The position numbers were made by a program, and so were the translations under genes. Under the pieces are notes generated by a model. It was not told where the DNA came from and did no database searches. It was given only the letters and a program-made list of their open reading frames with translations. A DNA stretch of 42,345 bases from Candidatus Falkowbacteria bacterium RIFOXYD12_FULL_34_57 (GTDB taxonomy: Bacteria; Patescibacteriota; Patescibacteriia; Patescibacteriales; UBA12075): NCBI GenBank assembly GCA_001780285.1, contig MFGN01000013.1, positions 1 to 42,345 of the forward strand, given 5' to 3'. This document shows positions 32,231 to 41,244 of the stretch, piece by piece; the stretch's first letter is position 1; every line of letters starts with the position of its first letter.

Positions 32231-32292
32231 AATATCACGCAAGTGATTTCAGGCAGTTAAATGTCAAATATTAATTGTTAAATGTTAAAAAA

Positions 32293-33336
32293 GTGTTTAA
32301 TAGATTTTTAGGAAAATTTAGCAAAGATCTGGGTATTGATCTCGGGACTAAAAATACTCTGGTTTATACCGCAGACAAGGGTATTGTTATTAATGAACCA
32401 TCTGTAGTGGCGGTTAATACTCGTACTGACGAGATTTTGGCCGTGGGTGATGAGGCTAGAAAAATGATCGGCAAGACACCAAGCCATATTCAGGCTATCA
32501 GACCATTGGTTGATGGTGTGATTTCTGATTTTGAGGTTACAGAAAAAATGTTAAAATATTTTATAGATAAAGTACACAATGAAAATTTTACATTGATTCC
32601 GCGCCCAAGGGTAATAATCGGCATTCCTTTGGATATTACAGAAGTAGAGAAAAAGGCCGTAGAAGATGCTGTAAAATCCGCAGGCGCCAGACAAGTCTTT
32701 TTAATAGAAGAGTCTATGGCCGCAGCAATTGGTTCTAGGCTGCCGGTAATTGAGCCAACAGCTACTATGATAGTGGATATCGGCGGAGGAACTACGGAAA
32801 TATCCGTAATATCTCTTGGCGGCGTAGTCACATGGAAGACGCTTAGGCAAGCCGGAAACGAACTAGACAACAATATTATCCAGTATATACGAGAAGAATT
32901 TAATTTATTAATAGGAGAACAGGTTGCTGAAAAGATAAAAATGAAAGTAGGATCAGCCACCCCGCTTAAAGAATCAATAGAAATGGAGGTTAGGGGTCGG
33001 GATTTGATTAATGGACTCCCTAGATCAATAAGAATAAATGATGGACAAGTAAGGGAGGCGATTGGAAAATTATTGAATCAAATTATTGAAAACATAAAAA
33101 CAACCCTGGAAACAACACCACCGGAATTAGTGTCAGATATTTATGAACATGGTATAGTTTTGGCGGGTGGTGGCGCCCTGCTTAGGGGATTAGACAAGGA
33201 AATTGCCCAAGCTACAAAAATTCCGGTTCGTATCGCCGATGATCCTTTGACTTGCGTGGTCCGTGGTACGGGAATTTTGTTATCCGATATGGAACTTTTA
33301 AACAAGATTATCACACCGGGGGCCAATGAATATTAA
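32293..33336 (+). CDS. mreB: Rod shape-determining protein MreB
   Basis: An actin-like filament protein that directs lateral wall synthesis. DLGIDLGTKNTLVY (phosphate 1), ATMIVDIGGGTTEISVISLGG (phosphate 2) and the adenosine motif HGIVLAGGGALLRGLD are all intact. GTG 32293 gives the usual short N-terminus (about nine residues before DLGIDLGT). TTG 32275 is an alternative in frame, and no ATG is available. The first gene of mreB-mreC-mreD-mrdA, it follows proS by only about 60 bases, so read-through from proS is possible. No Shine-Dalgarno is visible. Confidence 0.93.
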   Translation: MFNRFLGKFSKDLGIDLGTKNTLVYTADKGIVINEPSVVAVNTRTDEILAVGDEARKMIGKTPSHIQAIRPLVDGVISDFEVTEKMLKYFIDKVHNENFTLIPRPRVIIGIPLDITEVEKKAVEDAVKSAGARQVFLIEESMAAAIGSRLPVIEPTATMIVDIGGGTTEISVISLGGVVTWKTLRQAGNELDNNIIQYIREEFNLLIGEQVAEKIKMKVGSATPLKESIEMEVRGRDLINGLPRSIRINDGQVREAIGKLLNQIIENIKTTLETTPPELVSDIYEHGIVLAGGGALLRGLDKEIAQATKIPVRIADDPLTCVVRGTGILLSDMELLNKIITPGANEY

Positions 33337-33424
33337 ATAAAAATCAAAAATCAAAATGCAAAAAATTTATTCAAGGACTGGATTGCTTTGTGTGGAAAAA
33401 TGTATTGGAAAAATTTATTAAATT

Positions 33425-34252
33425 ATGTTGAAGATTGATAAAAAAAATATATTTGTGTATATAGCAGTTGTCTTACTGCTTGTTTTTTTATATTTTATGG
33501 GAGTTGTTAGTCCAATAGAAAATATTTTTTTAAAAACGCTCAACCCAGTTCTTAAAAGTTTGTATTCTTTAAGTACAGATTTGCGTTTAAAATATAATGA
33601 ACAAGCGGATAGGGGTATTTTGTTACAAGAAATAAAAAAATTAGAATCAGAGATAATAAGGTTGACAGAAGAGAATGCACAATATAAAACAACCGAAGAG
33701 GAGAATAATTCTTTGCGCGAGCACTTAATGTTTTTAAACAAAGCTCAACATAGTTACATATTATCCAATGTTATATCTAGGGGTGATATTGGGGGCGCAA
33801 ACAAACAAACACAAACCATTACAATTGACAAAGGAAAAAATGACGGACTTTATGTTGATTTAGCCGTGGTAAGTAGTAAGGGGGTTATTGTGGGAAAAAT
33901 TTTTGATGTGAAAGATAGTATTTCTAAAATATATTTAACAAATAGTCCGAAGTGTAAATTGGCGGCAACTATTATAAATGAAGATAGAACATCCGGGGTT
34001 GTAGAGGGGGAGTTAGGACTTACTATTAAAATGGGATTTATTCCTCAAGATAAAATTATTCACGAAAAAGATGTTGTAATCACTTCTGGACTCGAAAAGT
34101 TTATTCCTCGCGGATTAATAATTGGAACAATTATAGATGTAAATAATGAAAGTAATGAATTATGGCAATCTGCAATTGTTGAACCCATGGTTAATGTTGA
34201 CGAGTTATTAGTAGTTTCGGTTTTACTGCCCAATTTAGTTGAAAGTTTGTAA
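33425..34252 (+). CDS. mreC: Rod shape-determining protein MreC
   Basis: A 275-residue bitopic protein with one N-terminal membrane helix (about residues 10-28), a coiled coil (about 60-95), then the beta-rich MreC domain outside the membrane with ISRGDIGGANKQTQTITIDKGKNDG and VVITSGLEKFIPRGLIIGTI, typical of the family. It links MreB to the elongation synthases. It is 88 bases after mreB, and a 54-bp palindrome separates it from mreD. Confidence 0.9.
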   Translation: MLKIDKKNIFVYIAVVLLLVFLYFMGVVSPIENIFLKTLNPVLKSLYSLSTDLRLKYNEQADRGILLQEIKKLESEIIRLTEENAQYKTTEEENNSLREHLMFLNKAQHSYILSNVISRGDIGGANKQTQTITIDKGKNDGLYVDLAVVSSKGVIVGKIFDVKDSISKIYLTNSPKCKLAATIINEDRTSGVVEGELGLTIKMGFIPQDKIIHEKDVVITSGLEKFIPRGLIIGTIIDVNNESNELWQSAIVEPMVNVDELLVVSVLLPNLVESL

Positions 34253-34295
34253 AGTCTAAAAAATCAAAGATTTACAGAGTCGCTTCGCAACATTT

Positions 34296-34349
34296 AATTT
34301 AAATAATACTAGACTTGACACTAGTATTAAGTCTAGTATTGTTTAAATT
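34296..34349. repeat. 54-bp near-perfect palindrome between mreC and mreD
   Basis: The left arm AATTTAAAtAATACTAGACTT (34296-34316) pairs with a right arm (34329-34349) at 20 of 21 positions, with a 12-base loop. It forms a very stable hairpin in the mRNA. The following sequence is T-rich, so it could attenuate mreD-mrdA expression; it may equally be a mobile palindromic repeat. Confidence 0.7.
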
Positions 34350-34386
34350 TTTAATTTTATAAATTTTTGACTTTTGATTCGGATTT

Positions 34387-34926
34387 ATGTATATAAAATT
34401 TATTCTAAATATACTGATTATATTTTTTTTGTTTGTTATTCAGGTTGGGTTTATTAGTGGACTGCCAGAATTTTTTAAAGAATTAAATTTATTTTTGGTG
34501 AGTTTTATTTTCATCTTGGGCTTGTTTGGTTTTGAAAAAGCTTTAGTTTTATCTTTGGGGATCGGAATATTTTTTGATTTTTATTCTTTTTATCCCTTTG
34601 GTGTTTATTCAATAGTTGTTTTTATTACAATAGTTTTATCTAATTTTTTGCTCTCCAATTTTTTAACAAATCGCTCCCTATATTCCTTTTTAGCATTAAC
34701 GGCTTTTGCTCAAATTATATTTATGATTTTATTGCATTTATTTTTATTTTTAATATATTTTATAAAAAAGGAAGATTGGATAATTTTTTTTGATGCTGAT
34801 TTTTGGCTGAAACAGGGAAGTGGATTGTTGGTTAACTTACTAACGGCTTTATGCTTTTTTTATATTTTTAATTTTTTTAGCAAAAGATTTAAACCCGTTT
34901 TTCTCTCTAAAAAATTAAACCAATAA
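34387..34926 (+). CDS. mreD: MreD-like membrane protein
   Basis: A 179-residue, highly hydrophobic protein with about five membrane segments. The placement between mreC and the PBP2 gene, the size and the hydrophobic pattern (FILGLFGFEKALVLSLGIGIFFDFYSF resembles the MreD core) support the call. Sequence conservation in this family is low, so context carries much of the weight. It ends six bases before the next start. Confidence 0.78.
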   Translation: MYIKFILNILIIFFLFVIQVGFISGLPEFFKELNLFLVSFIFILGLFGFEKALVLSLGIGIFFDFYSFYPFGVYSIVVFITIVLSNFLLSNFLTNRSLYSFLALTAFAQIIFMILLHLFLFLIYFIKKEDWIIFFDADFWLKQGSGLLVNLLTALCFFYIFNFFSKRFKPVFLSKKLNQ

Positions 34927-34932
34927 GTTTAA

Positions 34933-36954
34933 ATGAAGTTTAATAAATATATAAAATCTAAAAAATATTTAGAGGAAATTACTCCTTTTTCTATTAGATC
35001 TGGAAAAATTAAAAATGGAAAAATAGAATCTATCTATCGTTCTCCTTGGTCTGAAGATGTTTATATATCCGACTCTAAAGAAAAGGTCAGAATTGGAAAA
35101 AGCTTTGATTTTAATTCATTGCCCATTCTGTCAGCGATTTTAATTTTTTTAATTTTTATTTTAATGCTTAAAATTTCATGGCTACAAATTGCTCAGGGGG
35201 CGCATTATAGAGAAATGGCAGACGGGAACAGGATTCGTATTCAGAGAATTGAACCAAAAAGAGGAATTATTTATGATCAAAATCATCTAGCACTAGTTAG
35301 AAATAAAGCAAATTTTATGCTGTATATTGTTCCCGCTGATTTACCCAAAAAGAGAGAGGATGTTGATAAAATTTTTGACAGAATAGGTGAATTGATAACG
35401 GGGGTTGATTTGAGTAAAATAAGAGAAAAAATAAACGGAATTGATATGCGTTTGCTGGAGTCATATAATCCCATTTTTATTACAGATAATATAGAATACG
35501 AAAAAGCATTGTCTCTGTATTTGGAAGCAAGTAATTGGTCCGGCGTAATTATTTCCAGTAAAAAAAATCGTGATTATCCGGTTTTTGTAAACAAAGAAAC
35601 AGATGAAACATATTATTCCCTTTCTCATATACTTGGTTACACGGGAAAGATAAATGAAAAAGAATTAGAAAAGTTTGGAGAAGAATACTTGCAAATAGAT
35701 TATATTGGTAAAATGGGCTTGGAGTATTTTTGGGAAAACGAGCTAAAAGGAAGAGGTGGAAAAAAGAGAATAGAGGTTGATGCTCTGGGCAAAGAAAAGA
35801 AAATATTGGGACAAGTTGATGAAGCCGATGGAAACAATTTGGTTTTATCGCTCGATATCAACCAGCAAATTAAACTAGAGGAAATACTCAGAGATTATTT
35901 AAAAAAATTAAAATTAACCAAGGCTGTCGCCATTGTAATAAATCCAAACAACGGAGAAATTTTGGCAATGGTAAGTCTGCCGTCATATAACAATAATTTA
36001 TTTGCCCATGGAATTTCTCAGGATGAGTACACCGAGCTGATAAACAACCCTGATCACCCTCTTTTTAATCGTTCAATTAGCGGTGATTATCCCTCTGGTT
36101 CAACATTTAAAATTATTATGTCCGCCGCCGCATTGGAAGAGGGGGTAATAAACGAAAAAACCACCTTTATGAGCTATGGAGGAATTCAAATTGGGCAATG
36201 GTTTTTTCCTGATTGGCGAGCGGGGGGTCACGGAAGAACGGATGTGCGAAACGCTATTGCCAATTCAGTGAATACATTTTTTTATTACATAGGCGGGGGA
36301 AATGATGATTTTAGCGGTTTGGGGGTGGATAGAATTGTGGAATATGGAAAACTTTTCGGACTAGGTACGCAATCAGGTATAGACTTGGCTGGGGAGGTTA
36401 GCGGTTTCCTGCCCACACGCAAATGGAAAGAGGAAGTAAAGGGTGAAAAATGGTATATAGGAGACACTTACCATCTTTCTATTGGGCAGGGCGACTTATT
36501 GGTTACTCCACTACAAGTGGCTATGTATACCAGTGTTTTTGCCAATGGCGGAGCATTATACCGACCCCATTTTGTAAAAGAAATACTATCAAGTGATGAT
36601 AAGCTAATATCTGAGACCGAAAACATTCCAACCAGAAAAGATTTTATTAAAAAATATAATATTGACATAGTGCGCCAAGGGATGCGGAGAGCGGTAACAA
36701 GTGGAAGCGCTATTAGGCTTTCTCTTCTGCCTTTTGAATCGGCCGGCAAGACAGGAACCGCTCAATGGTCAAGTCAAAAAGAAAATCACGCTTGGTTTAC
36801 CGGTTTTGCGCCATACGATAATCCGGAGGTGGTTATTACTGTTTTGGTGGAAGAGGGGGGGGAGGGAAGCGCGGTGGCGGTGCCAATAGCCAGTGATTTT
36901 TTAAAATGGTATTTTACAGAATATAAAGAGCGGGTTAAAATAAGCAAAGAGTAA
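34933..36954 (+). CDS. mrdA: Penicillin-binding protein 2 (elongation transpeptidase)
   Basis: A 673-residue bitopic class B PBP cross-linking peptidoglycan during elongation, partner of RodA. It has a charged cytoplasmic N-terminus of about 65 residues (longer than usual), a membrane helix (about 68-88) and a PBP dimer domain starting at RIQRIEPKRGIIYDQN. The transpeptidase has nucleophile Ser390 in STFK (390-393), SVN (445-447) and KTG (606-608). All catalytic motifs are present. No rodA follows in the window. The last gene of the shape operon. Confidence 0.93.
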   Translation: MKFNKYIKSKKYLEEITPFSIRSGKIKNGKIESIYRSPWSEDVYISDSKEKVRIGKSFDFNSLPILSAILIFLIFILMLKISWLQIAQGAHYREMADGNRIRIQRIEPKRGIIYDQNHLALVRNKANFMLYIVPADLPKKREDVDKIFDRIGELITGVDLSKIREKINGIDMRLLESYNPIFITDNIEYEKALSLYLEASNWSGVIISSKKNRDYPVFVNKETDETYYSLSHILGYTGKINEKELEKFGEEYLQIDYIGKMGLEYFWENELKGRGGKKRIEVDALGKEKKILGQVDEADGNNLVLSLDINQQIKLEEILRDYLKKLKLTKAVAIVINPNNGEILAMVSLPSYNNNLFAHGISQDEYTELINNPDHPLFNRSISGDYPSGSTFKIIMSAAALEEGVINEKTTFMSYGGIQIGQWFFPDWRAGGHGRTDVRNAIANSVNTFFYYIGGGNDDFSGLGVDRIVEYGKLFGLGTQSGIDLAGEVSGFLPTRKWKEEVKGEKWYIGDTYHLSIGQGDLLVTPLQVAMYTSVFANGGALYRPHFVKEILSSDDKLISETENIPTRKDFIKKYNIDIVRQGMRRAVTSGSAIRLSLLPFESAGKTGTAQWSSQKENHAWFTGFAPYDNPEVVITVLVEEGGEGSAVAVPIASDFLKWYFTEYKERVKISKE

Positions 36955-37308
36955 CAGATAATTTCAACTGATTTAGTAATTAATGATTATAAGTTATGTT
37001 TTTTATTAAAATTACTAATATTAGCTTTTTTTATATAAAAAGACTTGCATAAAATTTTTTAGGTATTATAATAATATATAATAATAAATATTATAAAAAA
37101 TTAAAAAGTTATTTTATCGTAAATGAGTTTCAGTGTTATTTTTAAATCACATATACAGTATTAATTTTTAACCATTTAATTGTCTAGCCTCCCCTCTGTG
37201 GCGGATTAAAGAAGGTGGACAAATTAGTATATTTTAAAATAATGATTGAAATTTAACACAAAGTTATAATTTATATTATAATGTGCATTTACGCCTAATT
37301 TAAAAAAT
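36955..37308 (+). promoter_or_regulatory. 350-base intergenic region with promoter candidates
   Basis: No ORF of note. It holds a weak inverted repeat TTAGTAATT (36973-36981) / AATTACTAA (37010-37018) before a T-run, a possible terminator for mrdA. There is a promoter-like TTGCAT (37045-37050), 16 bases, TATAAT (37067-37072). Closer to the ABC ATPase gene lies TTAACA (37253-37258), 18 bases, TATAAT (37277-37282). The stretch between the two promoters is non-coding and could be transcribed as a long leader or small RNA, but I see no strong fold. Confidence 0.45.
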
Positions 37309-38238
37309 ATGATTGATATAAAAAATTTGACAAAAAAATTTGGTAACAATGTTATTTTAGATGATATTAGTTTTTCTGTGAATAAAGGAGAAATTCTTGG
37401 GTTTTTGGGTCCAAATGGCGCTGGAAAAACTACCACCATGAAAATTATTACTAGTTTTTGGTCTCCGACCAGGGGGAGCGTAAAAATTGATGGCGTAGAT
37501 GTAATAGAAAATTCACTAGAGGTTAGAGCAAAGATTGGTTATCTACCGGAAACCGTTCCTTTATATGATGATATGCGCGTGTATGAATATTTAAAATTTA
37601 TTGCAGAGGTGCGAGGTATAGAAAAGGAAAATATAAAAAAAAGAATAAAAGAGGTTGTTGCTTCTTGCGGGCTCAAGAAAGTGCTTTTAAAACCCATTGA
37701 AGAGTTATCCAAGGGATATAGACAAAGAGTTGGATTGGCACAAGCTATTATGCATGAGCCGGATATTTTAATACTAGATGAGCCGACCACAGGTCTGGAT
37801 CCTAATCAAATTAAAGAAATAAGGGATTTAATAAAAAAAATCGGGAAAGAAAAAACGGTTATTTTTTCAACTCATATTTTAAGCGAGGTAAGTGCTACCT
37901 GTGATCGAATTATTATTATTAATGGCGGTAAAATTGTCGGAGAGGGCACCCCGAAAGAATTAGCCCGAAAAGCCGGATCGCAAGAAGTTGTTTATGTAAA
38001 AATCAAGGGTCCAAAGGAAAATGTTTTAGATAAACTAAAAGAAATGGAAAATGTGGAAAAAGTGGAAAGAAAAGATAAAGAATCAGATGATGTTTATGGT
38101 TATGAAATTACTCCAAAAGAAGGGGTGGATTTGCGCGAATATTTATCTATGACTATCATGGGGGCTGGATGGAGTATACTTGAATTTAATAAAAAAACAG
38201 TCTCATTGGAGGATATATTTAGGGAATTAACCAAATAG
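37309..38238 (+). CDS. ABC transporter ATP-binding protein (GldA-like)
   Basis: A 309-residue ABC ATPase: Walker A GPNGAGKTT (34-42), the signature motif in LSKGYRQRVGLAQA, Walker B ILILDEPTTGLD and switch His in FSTHILSEV. A C-terminal regulatory region of about 90 residues follows. The neighbours (a six-helix ABC-2 permease, a GldG-like protein and a DUF4340 protein) mark it as the ATPase of a GldAFG-type system. In Bacteroidota this complex is tied to gliding; elsewhere its cargo is unknown. The start lacks a Shine-Dalgarno. Confidence 0.88.
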   Translation: MIDIKNLTKKFGNNVILDDISFSVNKGEILGFLGPNGAGKTTTMKIITSFWSPTRGSVKIDGVDVIENSLEVRAKIGYLPETVPLYDDMRVYEYLKFIAEVRGIEKENIKKRIKEVVASCGLKKVLLKPIEELSKGYRQRVGLAQAIMHEPDILILDEPTTGLDPNQIKEIRDLIKKIGKEKTVIFSTHILSEVSATCDRIIIINGGKIVGEGTPKELARKAGSQEVVYVKIKGPKENVLDKLKEMENVEKVERKDKESDDVYGYEITPKEGVDLREYLSMTIMGAGWSILEFNKKTVSLEDIFRELTK

Positions 38239-38286
38239 ATTTCATGTTAACAATATAATATTTTAACAATATAACAATACAACTGT

Positions 38287-39018
38287 ATGGATAAAAAATA
38301 TTTTAAAACAATCTATGTCTTATTTAAAAAAGAATTGATGAGTTATTTTAATTCCCCAATTGCCTATATTTTTATCGGAGTATTTTTAATTGTCGGCAAT
38401 TGGCTCTTTTTTAAGAATTTTTATTTAATTGGACAGGCTAGCATGCGCGCTTATTTTGATCTTTTGCCTTGGATATTTTTGTTTATGTCTCCGGCTATTT
38501 CTATGCGCATTTGGGCTGAGGAAAAAAAGAGCGGTACTATTGAGTTCTTATTAACATTGCCGATTACAGATTGGCAGGTGGTGCTCGCTAAGTTTTTTTC
38601 CGCCCTTGCTTTTTTGTTCGTATCACTTATGCTTAGCATTACCTTGCCAATCACTGTTATGTATCTCGGAAATATGGATATAGGGCCGGTAATCGGTGGA
38701 TATATCGGCGCTTTATTTTTAGGGGGTGCGTATTTGGCTCTGGGCGTTTTTATTTCCAGTTTGACCAAGAATCAAATTATCGCTTTTGTTTTAGGACTTG
38801 TTGCTTGTTTTGTTGCATTTATCATCGGTGCCGATTTTGTACTTTTGGGCGCGCCGCAGTTCTTGGTGCCAGTTATGAAATTTGCGGGGCTAGGGAGCCA
38901 TTTTTATAATATAGCCAAAGGAGTTATTGACTCTAAGGATGTTATATATTATTGTTCTTTTATTTTTGTATTCCTGTGGCTGAACACTAGGGTTATTGAG
39001 AGCAGGGGGTGGAAATAA
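38287..39018 (+). CDS. ABC-2 type permease (GldF-like)
   Basis: A 243-residue membrane protein with six membrane segments. The N-terminal ELMSYFNSPIAYIFIGVFLI is a family hallmark of GldF/NosY-like permeases, and ISMRIWAEEKKSGTIEFLLTLPIT is the conserved cytoplasmic coupling segment after the second helix. It pairs with the ATPase 48 bases upstream. The gap on both sides carries A/T-rich stretches built of repeating ACAAT/AACATT words. Confidence 0.88.
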   Translation: MDKKYFKTIYVLFKKELMSYFNSPIAYIFIGVFLIVGNWLFFKNFYLIGQASMRAYFDLLPWIFLFMSPAISMRIWAEEKKSGTIEFLLTLPITDWQVVLAKFFSALAFLFVSLMLSITLPITVMYLGNMDIGPVIGGYIGALFLGGAYLALGVFISSLTKNQIIAFVLGLVACFVAFIIGADFVLLGAPQFLVPVMKFAGLGSHFYNIAKGVIDSKDVIYYCSFIFVFLWLNTRVIESRGWK

Positions 39019-39060
39019 TTTCATTTAAACATTTTAGCATGTTAACATTTTGACAAACCC

Positions 39061-39166
39061 GGTGTCATTCTGATCCGCCAGTTGGTGGAGAAAAATTCCG
39101 TCAAACTAAGATTACTATTACCAATGGTATTCTTCTCTATGTTTAGAATTGTGGATGACGGAATTT
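39061..39166. repeat. Large intergenic palindromic repeat beginning TGTCATTCTGA
   Basis: The left strand begins TGTCATTCTGATCC (39063). AAATTCCGTCA (39093-39103) pairs perfectly with TGACGGAATTT (39156-39166), and ATTACCAATGGTATT lies as an inner palindrome. It shares its opening with the 40859 element and resembles the one at 11161. Confidence 0.55.
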
Positions 39167-39279
39167 AAAAAGCTCATCTTTTTTTATGGGATGAAATGAA
39201 TTATTTTGTTAAATTTTTAAATATATTGCAAAATATCAATTTTGAGTTTTGGTTTTTGCATTTTGATTTTATAAATATT

Positions 39280-40812
39280 ATGTCAAACAATAAAAAGATT
39301 AAAAAAACAGACCTTTCGGTGGCTGCAATATTAATTATTGGAATTTTTGTTGTAGTTAACTTTTTGTCTTATCAAATATTTTATCGTTTTGATTTGACGC
39401 AAAATAAAATTTATTCTATTTCTTCCGTGAGTAAAAAAACCGTGGGAGAATTAGATGATGTTGTAAATATTAAAGCTTATTTTAGCAATAATCTCCCAAG
39501 TCAGTTTTTGGCTTTGCGCCAGGAGGTGGCTGATATTTTGGATGAATATCAGGCATTTTCAAACGGAAAAATCAGAATAGAATTTATTGATCCTGGCACA
39601 GAGGAGGACACACAAAGAGAATTATATATGGTTGGCATTCCTCAACTAACCTTTGAAGTATACGAGAAAGACAAGATTCAGCAGGTGCGTGGATATATGG
39701 GAATAGTTATTAGTTATGGAGAAAATAGCGAATCTATTCCGGCGGTTAAACAGAATACTAGCGACCTAGAATATCAGCTGACTACCGTAATCAAAAAAGT
39801 TATAAGTGATAAAATTGCCGCAATAGGAATTGTAACCAGTCATGGAACAGCTGATTCGCAAAATCAGATTAGTACTATTTATCAAGAATTATCCGGACTT
39901 TACACCTTGCAAAATATTGACCTACAAAGCATCACAAGTGTTCCGGACAACATTGACACCATTATTATTATCGGACCAAGGGAACAGTTTACAGAAGAGC
40001 AACTCAAGGTTATTAATTCTTTTGTGGCGCGCGGCGGGGGGTTGTTGCTTGCTTATAACGGCGTTGAGATTGGTGACGGTTTGCAAGCGCAGAAAAATAT
40101 TACAGGAATAGAGGGTTTAATGGAAAAATATGGTATCAAAATAAATAACGATCTTGTGGCAGATCAGCGAAGCGGAATAGCCTCTTTTAATCAGGGATTT
40201 ATTACTTTTTCTACTCAATATCCTTTTTGGCCAAAGGTAATAGGAGACGGATTTAATCAGGAAAATAGTGCGGTATCCAACTTGGAGAGCATAACTTTTC
40301 CGTGGGCATCAAGCATTGGGTTTGTTGACGAAGAAACAAAAAACAGCTCATCTTTCTTGGCGCGTACTACCGACAAGGCTTGGCAAGTTTCCGACAATTT
40401 CAATATTTCACCGAACAATATGACTAAAAGCGGAAACACAGGACAATACAATCTAGCAGTGTCGGTTTTTGGTAATATTAACAATCCATACCCAGAAGGA
40501 GAGAATACTGCATTTGAGGGAAAAATAGTTGTAATTGGAGACAGTGATTTTATTTCTGATGGTTTTTTAAGAAATTCTCCCGACAACTTAGTTTTTTTTC
40601 AAAATTTGGTTGACATGTTGAGTCTTGACGGGGATTTAATCAGCATTAGATCTAAAACAGTATCAAGCCGGCCGATAAAAGAAGACTTAACCGATAGCTC
40701 AAGGGCAATGATTCGCTATATAAATGTATTTGGACTAACCATGGTAGTAGTAGTTTTCGGCATGATCAGATATTACATAAGAAGAAAAAGCAGATTCGTG
40801 GATGATTTATAG
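39280..40812 (+). CDS. GldG-like ABC auxiliary protein
   Basis: A 510-residue protein with an N-terminal membrane helix (about residues 16-36), a large extracytoplasmic region opening with FDLTQNKIYSISSVSKKTVGEL (wording characteristic of GldG/ABC-type auxiliary proteins), then a class I glutamine amidotransferase-like fold (IDTIIIIGPREQFTEEQL, FVARGGGLLLAY, GKIVVIGDSDFISD). A C-terminal membrane helix (about 480-500) ends in a basic tail. ATG 39280 is chosen because it opens on a lysine-rich start before the helix; an upstream in-frame ATG at 39196 would add 28 hydrophobic residues. It works with the ATPase and permease upstream. Confidence 0.85.
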   Translation: MSNNKKIKKTDLSVAAILIIGIFVVVNFLSYQIFYRFDLTQNKIYSISSVSKKTVGELDDVVNIKAYFSNNLPSQFLALRQEVADILDEYQAFSNGKIRIEFIDPGTEEDTQRELYMVGIPQLTFEVYEKDKIQQVRGYMGIVISYGENSESIPAVKQNTSDLEYQLTTVIKKVISDKIAAIGIVTSHGTADSQNQISTIYQELSGLYTLQNIDLQSITSVPDNIDTIIIIGPREQFTEEQLKVINSFVARGGGLLLAYNGVEIGDGLQAQKNITGIEGLMEKYGIKINNDLVADQRSGIASFNQGFITFSTQYPFWPKVIGDGFNQENSAVSNLESITFPWASSIGFVDEETKNSSSFLARTTDKAWQVSDNFNISPNNMTKSGNTGQYNLAVSVFGNINNPYPEGENTAFEGKIVVIGDSDFISDGFLRNSPDNLVFFQNLVDMLSLDGDLISIRSKTVSSRPIKEDLTDSSRAMIRYINVFGLTMVVVVFGMIRYYIRRKSRFVDDL

Positions 40813-40858
40813 ATTAATATTAAATATTTAATGCTTTTAGAAATATTATGCCCCTTGT

Positions 40859-40931
40859 GTCATTCTGAACTTGATTCAGAATCCATTGGATTGATTAGCG
40901 GTATGAATCATGAATCAAGTTCAGGATGACA
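40859..40931. repeat. Palindromic repeat with 21-bp arms beginning TGTCATTCTGAAC
   Basis: The left arm (40859-40879) and right arm (40911-40931) are inverted copies with a single mismatch over 21 bp, around a 31-base loop. The TGTCATTCTGAAC opening is a common type of dispersed intergenic repeat in bacteria. It sits between the GldG-like and thioredoxin genes. Confidence 0.75.
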
Positions 40932-40964
40932 TAAAATGGAATAAGGAATGCATTATTATGTGTT

Positions 40965-41231
40965 ATGAAAATTATAAAAGTTGGCGCTATTTGGTGCAAG
41001 GAGTGCTTGGTTATGAAACCAATGTGGGTCGAAATAGAAAAAGAAATTCCGGAATTGAATACAGAGTATTTTGATTTTGATATGGATAATGACAAGATAA
41101 AAAAGTACGAAATAAAAAATGTCCCGTCGTTTATATTTTTAGATAAAGAGGGGCAAGAATTTTTGCGTTTAAATGGCGTGCAGAACAAAGATGATTTAAT
41201 TAAAATCATTAAAGATAATATTGATAAATAA
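40965..41231 (+). CDS. Thioredoxin-like protein
   Basis: An 88-residue minimal thioredoxin fold: active site WCKEC, a cis-proline in KNVPSFIFLD, and strands in the expected order. It is short compared with thioredoxin (about 105), lacking the N-terminal helix-strand. There is no signal peptide, so it is probably cytoplasmic. It sits inside the Gld-like cluster between the auxiliary protein and the DUF4340 gene, the next ATG coming 13 bases after its stop. Its natural partner is unknown; the Cys-rich lipoprotein at 3613 is far away. Confidence 0.82.
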   Translation: MKIIKVGAIWCKECLVMKPMWVEIEKEIPELNTEYFDFDMDNDKIKKYEIKNVPSFIFLDKEGQEFLRLNGVQNKDDLIKIIKDNIDK

Positions 41232-41244
41232 TTTTATTAACTTT

